Assembly: GCA_963784175.1 (NCBI GenBank)
Contig: CAWAQJ010000012.1
Span: 186,001-250,000, forward strand
Direction: 5' to 3'
DNA from: JAIBJN01 sp963784175
Lineage (GTDB): Bacteria > Actinomycetota > Thermoleophilia > Gaiellales > Gaiellaceae
DNA: 64,000 bases
Notes under the pieces: model-generated
Seen by the model: the letters and a program-made list of their open reading frames with translations, nothing else
Databases searched by the model: none
What the model was told of the DNA's origin: nothing
Position numbers and translations under genes: made by a program
Part shown: positions 54,853-63,042 of the stretch, piece by piece
Numbering within the stretch: position 1 is the stretch's first letter
Layout: every line of letters begins with the position of its first letter

Positions 54853-56175
54853 CTAAGCCGGGACGGTTGCCGGTTCCTCGACGCGCGAGACCTCGAGGAC
54901 GAGCCCCTCGCCGATCGAGTCGACGCGAACGTGCTCGCCCGCCTCGAGCGGACCGTTCTCCGTGTGTGCGCGCCACAGCTCGCCGTGCACGAACACCGCG
55001 CCGTCGGGATCGAGGCGGTGGCGCACGACCCCGGTTTCGGCGAGCAGCTCCTCACGGCCGGTCTGCGTCGGCGCCCTCTTTGCCTGCACGATCTTCGTCA
55101 GGGCGACGCCCATGATGAGAGCGAGCGTTCCGGCCACCGCCAGGGCCACCCAGACGGAGACCTGGTACTCCTCGCCGGCAGGGTCGAAGAGCAGGAGCGA
55201 CCCGACGACGAAGCTCACCGCTCCTGCGAGCGCAAGGGCGCCGTGGCTCACGACGAACGCCTCCGCGACGAAGAACGCGAGGGCCAGGATCATGAGCAGG
55301 AGCCCTGCCCAGCTGACCGGGAGCACCTGGAGGCCGAAGAGGCCGATGATGAGCGAGATCGCGCCGACCGTCCCCGGGAAGATCAGGCCCGGGTTGAGGA
55401 TCTCGATCGTGATCCCGAGCACCCCGAGCGACATCAGCAGGACGATGATGTTGGGGTCGATCAGCGTGTCGAGAATCCGCTTCCAGAGCGACATCTCGAC
55501 CCGGTCCACGCTCGCACCCGCGGTGTTCAGGACGAGGTCCTTCGGCTCCGTGTGCATGCCGTCGATCTCGTCGAGCAGGGTGGTGAGGTCGGGCGCCACG
55601 ACGTCGACCACGTTCTCCTCCAGCGCCTCCTGGGCGCCGAGGTTGGAGGCCTCCCGCACCGCGTCCTCGGCCCAGTCGCCGTTGCGTCCGTGGGTCTCGG
55701 CGAGCTCGCGTGCGTAGGCGGCCGCGTCGTTGATCACCTTGCGCCGGAGATCGGATGGGATCTCGCCGCCGCCCACGGCGACCGGGGTCGAGGAGCCGAT
55801 GTTCGTGTTCGGCGCCATGGCGGCGACATCCGCGGCGAGCGTGATGAATGCGCCTGCGGATGCTGCGCGCGAGCCCTGCGGCGCGACGTAGACGATGACC
55901 GGGATCGATGCCTCGAGCTCCTTCTTGATGATGTCGCGCATGGCGGAGTCGAGGCCGCCCGGCGTGTCCAGCTCGATGACGACGGCGTCGTAGCCGTCTT
56001 CCTCTGCACGCTCGATTCCGTCGATGACGTAGTCGGCCGTCACCGGGTTGATGTCGTTCGCGAGCTCGATGACGAGCACGCGCGGTGCGGTGTCCTGAGC
56101 AGTCGCTCCGCCCGCAAGGAGAAGCACCGCGGCGAGCGCGCACATAGTGCAAAAAAGTCCCCGCAAGCGCGGCAC
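54853..56175 (-). CDS. NfeD-type membrane-bound ClpP-class serine protease
   Basis: 440 residues: signal-like helix (about 6-26), a ClpP-class domain with IELDTPGG, catalytic Ser region SRAASAGAFITLAADVAAMAPNTNIG and Lys in RRKVINDAAAYA, five or so membrane helices (about 245-370), and a C-terminal OB-fold NfeD domain (GVVRHRLDPDGAVFVHGELWRA). GTG start at 56175; a TAGAAT -10 on the minus strand at 56193-56188 suggests a very short leader. Operon with slipin and probably galT. Confidence 0.92.
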   Translation of the reverse strand: MPRLRGLFCTMCALAAVLLLAGGATAQDTAPRVLVIELANDINPVTADYVIDGIERAEEDGYDAVVIELDTPGGLDSAMRDIIKKELEASIPVIVYVAPQGSRAASAGAFITLAADVAAMAPNTNIGSSTPVAVGGGEIPSDLRRKVINDAAAYARELAETHGRNGDWAEDAVREASNLGAQEALEENVVDVVAPDLTTLLDEIDGMHTEPKDLVLNTAGASVDRVEMSLWKRILDTLIDPNIIVLLMSLGVLGITIEILNPGLIFPGTVGAISLIIGLFGLQVLPVSWAGLLLMILALAFFVAEAFVVSHGALALAGAVSFVVGSLLLFDPAGEEYQVSVWVALAVAGTLALIMGVALTKIVQAKRAPTQTGREELLAETGVVRHRLDPDGAVFVHGELWRAHTENGPLEAGEHVRVDSIGEGLVLEVSRVEEPATVPA

Positions 56176-56187
56176 TTTGCTGTAAAG

Positions 56188-56193
56188 ATTCTA
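56188..56193 (-). promoter_or_regulatory. Putative -10 for nfeD-slipin operon
   Basis: Minus strand TAGAAT, 12 bp before the nfeD GTG. No clear -35. Confidence 0.35.
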
Positions 56194-56275
56194 TCAGGGA
56201 CCTGCCGATGCCCTTGAGGACGCAGGACTCCTTTGCTTCGGTAGCGAAGGAGCCGATCGCCCAGGCATCTCCCTC

Positions 56276-58456
56276 ATGAAGCTTCGTCGTACCCTCGTGT
56301 TCCTCCTCGCCACGGCCGCGCTCGCTCCGGGCACGGCAGGCGCCGCCGACGTCCAGGTCATCGCCCGCGACGTCCCTCTGGCAGCCGCGCGAGGGTCGGT
56401 AGCGCGGGCCGCTCCGCTCGAGTTCACGATGGTCGGCACCCACTGGCAGGGCGGCGGCGAGGTCTGGTTCAGGACGGCAACCGAGTCCGGCACCTGGAGC
56501 CCCTGGCGGCTCGCACGTCCGGAGGAGGACGACCTTCCCGACGCCACGAGCGACGAGGGGAAGGCCTCTCGGGGCTGGAACGTCGGCAACCCCTGGTGGA
56601 CGGGCGCCTCGACCTCGATCCAGTACCGGGTCTCCGGGCCCGTCACGCGCCTGCGGACGTTCTACATCTCGAGCGAGCCCTCGACGGCCGACGCGACGCT
56701 GGCCGGGCCGGCGACGCAGGCGACGCTACGGCCCGATCAGCCGCCGATCACCCGACGGCCGGGCTGGGGCGCCGACGAGTCCATCGTGCGAGCGCAGCCG
56801 TCTTTCGCAGACAGCCTCGAGCTGTCGGTCGTCCACCACACAGCCGGGACGAACAGCTACTCGGCCGCCCAGTCGGCGGCGATCGTGCGCGGGATCCAGC
56901 GCTACCACGTGCTCTCGAACGGCTGGAACGACATCGGCTACAACTACCTCGTCGACAAGTACGGCCGGATCTTCGAGGGCCGTGGCGGGGGCCTGATCCA
57001 GAACGTCATCGGTGCCCACGCGCAGGGGTTCAACACGGGCAGCGTCGGCGTGGCCGTCCTCGGCACGTACGGATCCGGCGGCATCTCCACCGCGGCGCGC
57101 AACGCGCTCCAGCGCCTACTCGCCTGGCGACTCGACGCGGGCCATGTCGACCCGGTCTCGCTCCTCAACTTCACGTCTTACGGCAACGATCGCTTCCCCG
57201 CCGGCCGCGTGGTCCGCCTGCGGGCGGTCTCGGGACACCGCGACACCGGCTACACGAGCTGTCCTGGCACGGCGCTCTACGGGCAGCTGGGCGCGATCGC
57301 CTCGAACGTCTCGCGCATCGGCCTTCCGAAGCTCTACAACCCCGAGGTCGACGGTTCCGTGGGCGGCCCCGTCCGCTTCACCGCCCGCCTCTCGTCGGCG
57401 CTGGCCTGGCTCGTGCAGGTCAAGGACTCGGGCGGCGCCGTGGTCGCGCAAGGCACGGGCAGCGGCAAGGCGGTCGACTGGACGTGGAATGCGGGCTCGG
57501 TCCCGATCGCCTCGTACACGTACGAGATCAGTGCCGGCCCCGACACCCGACCGGCGGCCGGGCCGATCCCGGGACCGCCGCCCCTCGCGGTCACGGGGCT
57601 CGTGGTCTCGCCGCGTGTCCTCACCCCGAACGGTGACTGGAGCGCCGAGCGCGCCACGGTCTCCTTCAGGCTCTCCCGGCGCGCAACCGTCGCGGTCCGG
57701 GTCGTGAACGCGTCCTCGGGCGCGCTGGCGCGGACGCTGCTCGCGAGCGCGGAGCGCCCGGCCGGCCCGCGGAGCGTCACCTGGGACGGCACGACCGGCT
57801 CCGGCGCCGCCGTGGCCGACGGGACCTACCGGGTCGAGGTCTCGGCCCAGTCAGGCCCGGATCAGATGACCCGTTCCGCGAACGTCGTCGTCGACCGCAC
57901 GCTCGGCGGTGTCGTGGTCGAGCCCGCCGCCGTCTCGCCGAACGGGGACGGCCAGAACGAGCGGCTCCGCGTCGGCTTCGAGCTGACGAGACCCGCCGAC
58001 GTCCGGGTCGAGATCCGGCGTGGCGGCAAGACGATCCGGACGGTGCTCAGCGGATCACTCGCCACCGGCGCCTACGCGGCCTCCTGGGACGGCCGGACGC
58101 AGAGCGGCGCACGCGCGTCCGACGGGCCGGTGACGGCTGTGGTCCTGGCCACGACCTCGCTCGGGACGCGGTCGCTGGCCCGGCTGGCCCGCGTCGACGT
58201 CACCCGCCCGGTCGTGCGCTTCATCTCCCTGCGGAACGTGAACGGCGTCGCCCGACTGACCTTCAGCTCGAGCGAGGCCGTGCACCTGAAGATCTGGTAC
58301 GGCACGTCGCGCTGGAACGACGGCGACATGATCGAGGTCGACAAGCCGGCGGGCACGAAGGCCCACTGGCGGCGCGTCCGTGCGCTGGTCGTGCGCATCC
58401 TGGCCGTCGACGCGGCCGGGAACCGGAGCAGGCTCGTGTTCGGCCGCGCCGGCTAG
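56276..58456 (+). CDS. Secreted PGRP/amidase-domain protein with FlgD-like Ig repeats
   Basis: 726 residues with a signal peptide (1-23, ending AGAA). A first module (about 24-140) is followed by an N-acetylmuramoyl-alanine amidase/PGRP domain (about 160-355) with zinc-ligand pattern VVHHTAGTNSYS, GIQRYHVLSNGWNDIGYNYLVDKYGRIFEGR and SGHRDTGYTSCPG. The C-terminal half has FlgD-like Ig modules with VSPRVLTPNGDWSAE and VEPAAVSPNGDGQNE, each ending with a WDGxTxSG-type strand. It would cut or bind peptidoglycan outside the cell. No sorting signal is seen. Single-gene unit. Confidence 0.9.
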   Translation: MKLRRTLVFLLATAALAPGTAGAADVQVIARDVPLAAARGSVARAAPLEFTMVGTHWQGGGEVWFRTATESGTWSPWRLARPEEDDLPDATSDEGKASRGWNVGNPWWTGASTSIQYRVSGPVTRLRTFYISSEPSTADATLAGPATQATLRPDQPPITRRPGWGADESIVRAQPSFADSLELSVVHHTAGTNSYSAAQSAAIVRGIQRYHVLSNGWNDIGYNYLVDKYGRIFEGRGGGLIQNVIGAHAQGFNTGSVGVAVLGTYGSGGISTAARNALQRLLAWRLDAGHVDPVSLLNFTSYGNDRFPAGRVVRLRAVSGHRDTGYTSCPGTALYGQLGAIASNVSRIGLPKLYNPEVDGSVGGPVRFTARLSSALAWLVQVKDSGGAVVAQGTGSGKAVDWTWNAGSVPIASYTYEISAGPDTRPAAGPIPGPPPLAVTGLVVSPRVLTPNGDWSAERATVSFRLSRRATVAVRVVNASSGALARTLLASAERPAGPRSVTWDGTTGSGAAVADGTYRVEVSAQSGPDQMTRSANVVVDRTLGGVVVEPAAVSPNGDGQNERLRVGFELTRPADVRVEIRRGGKTIRTVLSGSLATGAYAASWDGRTQSGARASDGPVTAVVLATTSLGTRSLARLARVDVTRPVVRFISLRNVNGVARLTFSSSEAVHLKIWYGTSRWNDGDMIEVDKPAGTKAHWRRVRALVVRILAVDAAGNRSRLVFGRAG

Positions 58457-58463
58457 CGTCCTC

Positions 58464-59210
58464 CTAGCGCTCGAACAGAACCTCGCCGCTCTCCACGATC
58501 CGCCGCTCGTGGCCGATCTCGACTTCGAGCCTGCCGCTGCGGTCGATGGCGACTCCCAGGGCGCTCTCTCCGTCGACGAGCAACCGGCGGCCGCGCAGGA
58601 AGTCCCGCGCTCCGAGGCCGTCGTAGATCGCATCGAGCCCACCTTCCCGCCAGCGGTCGTAGGCGCGCTCGAGCCGCAGAAGGAGGTCGGCCAGGATCGG
58701 CGCCCGCTCGCGGCGTTCGCCGTCGATCGTTCGGAGCGACCCGGCCGCGACGGTCGCATCGGGAGGAAGCTCGTCGCGGCTCTGGTTGATGTTGAGCCCC
58801 ATGCCGAGCACGACGCGGCCCTCGGAGGCCTCGGCGAGCACGCCGGCGACCTTGCGCCGGTTGACGAGCACGTCGTTCGGCCACTTGATCTGGGCGGCCA
58901 GCGCGGTCGCCGCCTCGACGGTCTCTGCCACGGCGATGCCGCCGACCAGGGAGAGCTCGGAGATCCTGCGCTCCCCGGGCGGCTCGAGCACGACCGAGCA
59001 GAGCACAGCAGTGCCCGGAGGCGCTGTCCAGGTTCTGCCGAGGCGACCACGGCCCCCGGTCTGGACCTCGCAGACGGCCGCCGCGCCCTCCCCGTGCTCG
59101 GAGTCGAGGAGCTGCTGTGTGGACTCGCAGGAGTCCTCGTAGAGGTAGGGGCGGCCGAAACGGCCGGAGAGCAGAGGCTCGACGGTCTCCGGTGTCAGCG
59201 CGTCGGCCAT
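58464..59210 (-). CDS. birA: Biotin-protein ligase, without DNA-binding domain
   Basis: Attaches biotin to carboxylases such as acetyl-CoA carboxylase. 248 residues: EDSCESTQQLLDS, QTGGRGRLGRTWTAPPG (biotinyl-AMP loop), KWPNDVLVNRRKVAGVLAE, LGMGLNINQ and the SH3-like C-terminal domain. It begins directly with the catalytic domain, so it lacks the winged-helix repressor part of E. coli BirA. ATG 59210 faces the sigma-factor gene across 24 bp. Confidence 0.93.
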   Translation of the reverse strand: MADALTPETVEPLLSGRFGRPYLYEDSCESTQQLLDSEHGEGAAAVCEVQTGGRGRLGRTWTAPPGTAVLCSVVLEPPGERRISELSLVGGIAVAETVEAATALAAQIKWPNDVLVNRRKVAGVLAEASEGRVVLGMGLNINQSRDELPPDATVAAGSLRTIDGERRERAPILADLLLRLERAYDRWREGGLDAIYDGLGARDFLRGRRLLVDGESALGVAIDRSGRLEVEIGHERRIVESGEVLFER

Positions 59211-59215
59211 CCGCG

Positions 59216-59226
59216 GAACTACACTA
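59216..59226. promoter_or_regulatory. Overlapping -10 elements between birA and the sigma factor-fab operon
   Basis: Plus strand TACACT (59220-59225) ends 9 bp before the sigma-factor GTG. Minus strand TAGTGT (59226-59221) ends 10 bp before the birA ATG. TACACTA is nearly symmetric, so both directions may share it. Confidence 0.45.
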
Positions 59227-59234
59227 ACCGGGCC

Positions 59235-59852
59235 GTGCAACCAGCCGCCACGCCTGCGCGTCAGACCGATCGTGAGCCGTCGTACGGGCGGTCTCTCGCA
59301 TACCGGAAGCTCAGTGACGTGGACCTCGTCAGCAAGGCAAGGAACGGCGATGGATGGGCGCTCGACACGCTCGTCGAGCGCCATGCCCCGCGAGTCAACC
59401 GGCTCGCCGCGCAGATCATGGGCGATCTCGAGGAGGCGCGGGATGCCGCGCAGGAATCGCTCGTGAAGCTCTGCACGCGGCTGCGCCAGTTTCGCGGAGA
59501 GGCGCAGTTCGCCACCTGGCTCCATCGCCTCACCGTGAACACGTGTCGCGATCGCCTCGCGCGCCAGCGCATCCGCCAGACCGAGCCGCTCGCGCTCGAG
59601 GATGAGCCTGCGGGCGAGGACAGCGATCCGTCGCGCGCCGCGCTCCTTGCCGACAAGCGCCGAGAGCTCATCGCAGCGCTCGCGCGCCTCTCGCCGAACC
59701 AGCGCCTCGCAGTCGTGCTGCGTGACGTGTTCGGCCTGACGTACGAGGAGATTTCGCGTGTCGCCCGCATGCCGGTCGGGACCGCGAAGTGCTACGTGCA
59801 CCGGGCTCGAGCCCGCCTGCGCGTACGGCTGGAAGAAACGGCGAACGGGTGA
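59235..59852 (+). CDS. ECF-type RNA polymerase sigma factor
   Basis: 205 residues: sigma region 2 (VSKARNGDGWALDTLVERHAPRVNRLAAQIMGDLEEARDAAQE...LRQFRGEAQFATWLHRLTVNTCRDRL) and region 4 (LSPNQRLAVVLRDVFGLTYEEISRVARMPVGTAKCYVHRARARLR). No anti-sigma gene follows. It is the first gene in front of fabZ-H-D-G-F with a 10-bp gap, so it is likely co-transcribed with fatty acid synthesis. GTG start 9 bp after a -10. Confidence 0.9.
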   Translation: MQPAATPARQTDREPSYGRSLAYRKLSDVDLVSKARNGDGWALDTLVERHAPRVNRLAAQIMGDLEEARDAAQESLVKLCTRLRQFRGEAQFATWLHRLTVNTCRDRLARQRIRQTEPLALEDEPAGEDSDPSRAALLADKRRELIAALARLSPNQRLAVVLRDVFGLTYEEISRVARMPVGTAKCYVHRARARLRVRLEETANG

Positions 59853-59862
59853 GCCGGCCTCG

Positions 59863-60312
59863 GTGAGCTACGAACTACCGCTCGGCCGACGGGAGATCGA
59901 AGCGATCCTCCCGCACCGCGACCCTTTCCTGCTGCTCGACGAGGTGATCGAGCTCGTGCCGGGCGCCCGCGTGGTGGCGCGCAAGCTCGTCCGCGAGGAC
60001 GAGTGGTACCTCAGCGGGCACTTTCCCGGGCGTCCGATCATGCCCGGCGTCCTCATGGTCGAGGCCATGGCCCAGACCGGCGCCGTCGCCGTCCTCTCGG
60101 ACGAGGAGAACCGCGGCAAGCTCGCGCTCTTCGCCGGCATCGACGACGTGCGCTTCAAGCGCATCGTCGTACCGGGGGACGAGCTCGAGCTCACCTGCGA
60201 GCTGGAGCGGGTGCGCGGCCCCGTCGGCCGCGGCAAGGCGACGGCCACGGTGGGCGGCAAGCTGGCCGTGCGGGGGACGCTGACGTTCGCGGTCACCGAG
60301 GGCGACGAATGA
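59863..60312 (+). CDS. fabZ: 3-hydroxyacyl-ACP dehydratase FabZ
   Basis: 149 residues, hot-dog fold. Catalytic His in ILPHRDPFLLLDEV and the FabZ motif GHFPGRPIMPGVLMVEAMAQTGAVA with the catalytic Glu. Removes water from 3-hydroxyacyl-ACP in chain elongation. GTG start at 59863; stop overlaps fabH as ATGA. Confidence 0.94.
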   Translation: MSYELPLGRREIEAILPHRDPFLLLDEVIELVPGARVVARKLVREDEWYLSGHFPGRPIMPGVLMVEAMAQTGAVAVLSDEENRGKLALFAGIDDVRFKRIVVPGDELELTCELERVRGPVGRGKATATVGGKLAVRGTLTFAVTEGDE

Positions 60313-61328
60313 TCGGGAACGTCTCCGGAAACGGCATCGCCGTCGGGATCACCGGCGTCGGCTCCTACCTTCCGGACAAGGTTCTGACCAACGCCGACCT
60401 CGAGGCCATGGTGGACACGTCCGACGAGTGGATCACGTCGCGGACGGGCATCAAGGAGCGTCGCATCGCCGCCCCCAGCCAGGCTGCGAGCGACCTGGCG
60501 CTTCCGGCCGCCCGCGAGGCGCTGGAGCACGCCGGGGTCGACCCCAAGGACGTCGACCTCATCGTCGTGGCCACGGCCACACCCGACATGCTCTTTCCGG
60601 CGACCGCGGCCCTGGTCGCGGACGAGCTCGGCGCCAAGACGGCTGCGGCGTACGACCTGCTGGCCGGCTGCACGGGCTTCGTCTATGCGCTCTCGCAGGC
60701 CTACGGGATGGTGGCCACGGGCCTGTCGAAGCGGGCGCTGATCGTGGGCACCGAGGTGCTCTCGAAGATCACGAACTGGCAGGACCGGTCGACCTGCATC
60801 CTCTTCGGCGACGGCTCGGGAGCGGCCGTGCTCGAGCCCGTCGGGTCGGGAGGGATCGCCGGGTTCGAGCTGGGCGCCGACGGCGCCGGCGGCCCCGATC
60901 TCTGCGTTCCCGCGGGGGGCTCCCGGCGGCCGGTCTCGCCGGAGGTGCTCGAGGAAGAGGCGCAGTTCATCAAGATGAACGGCGCCGAGGTTTTCCGCTT
61001 CGCGACCCGGGTCATGGTCACTTCTGCGGAAGAGCTCCTGGCCGCGTGCGGGGCGACGGTCGATGACGTCGACCTTTACGTGCCCCACCAGGCGAACAAG
61101 CGGATCGTCGACCACGCGGTCAAGAACCTCGGGCTCGACCCGGAAAAAGTGGTGATGAACATCGATCGGTACGGCAACACCTCGTCTGCCTCCATTCCCA
61201 TCTGCCTCGCCGAGGCGCAGGAGAAGGGGCTGCTGGAAGACGGGACGCGCGTGCTCGTGAGCGCGGTCGGCGCCGGCCTCACCTGGGGCTCGGCCTACAT
61301 GACCTGGACGTCGAGGGACGGACGGTAG
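60309..61328 (+). CDS. fabH: 3-oxoacyl-ACP synthase III
   Basis: Starts fatty acid synthesis by joining an acyl-CoA to malonyl-ACP. 339 residues: SDEWITSRTGIKERR, catalytic Cys in DLLAGCTGFVYAL, LFGDGSGAAVLEP, His in VPHQANKRI and Asn in RYGNTSSASIP. Complete triad. Confidence 0.95.
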   Translation: MIGNVSGNGIAVGITGVGSYLPDKVLTNADLEAMVDTSDEWITSRTGIKERRIAAPSQAASDLALPAAREALEHAGVDPKDVDLIVVATATPDMLFPATAALVADELGAKTAAAYDLLAGCTGFVYALSQAYGMVATGLSKRALIVGTEVLSKITNWQDRSTCILFGDGSGAAVLEPVGSGGIAGFELGADGAGGPDLCVPAGGSRRPVSPEVLEEEAQFIKMNGAEVFRFATRVMVTSAEELLAACGATVDDVDLYVPHQANKRIVDHAVKNLGLDPEKVVMNIDRYGNTSSASIPICLAEAQEKGLLEDGTRVLVSAVGAGLTWGSAYMTWTSRDGR

Positions 61329-61338
61329 GAGAGGAGCT

Positions 61339-62262
61339 ATGAAGATCGCATTCTGCTTCCCGGGCCAGGGCTCGCAGATGGTGGGGATGGGCAGCGCCAT
61401 CGCCGGCGAGTTCCCGGCGGCGCGCGCCGTGTACGACGAGGCTTCCGAAGCCGTCGGGTTCGACGTGGCCAAGCTCTGCTTCGAGGGCTCGATCGAGGAT
61501 CTGACCCGCACCGAGCTGCAGCAGCCGGCGCTGGTCGCGACGTCGATCGCCTGCCTTCGCGCGGTGGAGACGCTCGGCATCCGCCCGGACTACGTGGTCG
61601 GCCACTCCGTGGGGGAGTACTCCGCCCTGGCCGCGGCCAGCTCGATCCAAGCCGGCGACGCAGTTGCCCTCGTCCGCGAACGCGGTGAGGCAATGGCCGA
61701 AGCGGCGCGCGAGCAGCCGGGCGCGATGGCCGCCGTCCTCGGGCTCGAGGACTCGGTCGTCGAGGAGCTCTGCGAGCAGATCGATGGCGTGTGGCCGGCG
61801 AACTACAACTGTCCGGGCCAGGTGGTCGTCTCCGGCGAGAACGAGGCGGTCGACAGGCTCATCGCCGAGGCCGCCGCGAGGGGCGCTCGCAAGACGGTGA
61901 AGCTCCGGGTGAGCGGCGGCTTCCACAGCCCGCTCGTCGCGAGGGCGGCCGAGCGGCTGAAGCCCGCTCTCGCCAAGGTCTCGTGGCTCGACCCGGCCAC
62001 GCCGTACATGTCCACGGTGTCGGCGCGGGTTGAGGACGCACAGCGGATCGCCGGGCTGCTCGCCGAGCAGCTGACGGCGCCCGTGCGCTTCACCCAGGCC
62101 GTCGGCGGGCTGGTGAAGAACGGTGTCGAGACCTTCGTCGAGATCGGCCCCGGCCAGGTGCTCGGTGGGCTCCTGCGCCGCTGCGACCGCTCGCTCCGGA
62201 CGATCTCGGTCGGCGACCCGGAGTCGCTGCGCAAGCTCGAGGAGACCGTGTCGGCCGCATGA
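61339..62262 (+). CDS. fabD: Malonyl-CoA:ACP transacylase
   Basis: 307 residues with FCFPGQGSQMVGMG, active-site Ser in VGHSVGEYSALAAA, the Arg-containing ALVRERGEAM and a His in GGFHSPLV. Moves malonyl groups to the acyl carrier. Start has a strong Shine-Dalgarno (AGGAGAGGAG) just upstream, one of few such sites in the operon. Confidence 0.95.
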   Translation: MKIAFCFPGQGSQMVGMGSAIAGEFPAARAVYDEASEAVGFDVAKLCFEGSIEDLTRTELQQPALVATSIACLRAVETLGIRPDYVVGHSVGEYSALAAASSIQAGDAVALVRERGEAMAEAAREQPGAMAAVLGLEDSVVEELCEQIDGVWPANYNCPGQVVVSGENEAVDRLIAEAAARGARKTVKLRVSGGFHSPLVARAAERLKPALAKVSWLDPATPYMSTVSARVEDAQRIAGLLAEQLTAPVRFTQAVGGLVKNGVETFVEIGPGQVLGGLLRRCDRSLRTISVGDPESLRKLEETVSAA

Positions 62263-62299
62263 GCGACCCTCGCCTTCGGCTCGCTCCCGCGGTTGGCCT

Positions 62300-63040
62300 A
62301 TGAGCGGCTACGCGTCGCTCGAGGGCAAGGTCGCGCTCGTCACCGGGGGCTCGCGCGGCATCGGCGCCGCCATCTCGCGCGAGCTCGGGAGCGCGGGAGC
62401 GCGCGTGGCCGTCAACTACCGATCCGGGAAGGACGCGGCCGAGGAGGTCGCCTCCGAGGTCGGCGGCATCGCCCTGGCGGCGAACGTCGGCGACCCGGCC
62501 GAGGCCAAGGACCTGATCGAGCGCGTCGAGTCCGAGCTGGGCGAGGTCGACGTCCTGGTCAACAACGCCGGCATCACCCGCGACACCCTCATCGCGCGCA
62601 TGAGCGACGAGGAGTGGGAGGAGGTCATCGAGACGAACCTCCGTGGCACGTTCAACACCTGCCGGGCGGTGGCGAGGAAGATGCTGCGCCGCCGCTCCGG
62701 GGCGATCGTGAACATGACGAGCGTCGTCGGCCTCCACGGCAATCCAGGCCAGGCGAACTACGCCGCCTCCAAGGCGGGCATCATCGGTCTCACGAAGGCG
62801 CTCGCGCGCGAGCTCGGCTCGCGCGGCGTGCGCGTGAACGCCGTCGCACCCGGCTACATCGCCACCGAGCTGACCGACGTGCTCTCGGAGGAGATCCGCG
62901 CGGCCATCCTCGGCAACACGCCCATGGGCCGGCTCGGGAGCCCGGAGGACGTAGCCGCTGCGGTACGATTTCTCTGTTCGGACGAGGCCGCGTTCATCAC
63001 GGGCGATGTGCTGCTCGTCGACGGTGGACTGGGGATGTAG
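62300..63040 (+). CDS. fabG: 3-oxoacyl-ACP reductase
   Basis: 246-residue short-chain dehydrogenase: VTGGSRGIGAAIS (NADPH), VNNAGITRD, catalytic Ser in VNMTSVVGLHG, YAASKAG (Tyr and Lys), and VAPGYIATELT. Fits FabG in place and sequence. ATG 62300, 37 bp after fabD. Confidence 0.94.
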   Translation: MSGYASLEGKVALVTGGSRGIGAAISRELGSAGARVAVNYRSGKDAAEEVASEVGGIALAANVGDPAEAKDLIERVESELGEVDVLVNNAGITRDTLIARMSDEEWEEVIETNLRGTFNTCRAVARKMLRRRSGAIVNMTSVVGLHGNPGQANYAASKAGIIGLTKALARELGSRGVRVNAVAPGYIATELTDVLSEEIRAAILGNTPMGRLGSPEDVAAAVRFLCSDEAAFITGDVLLVDGGLGM

Positions 63041-63042
63041 CG

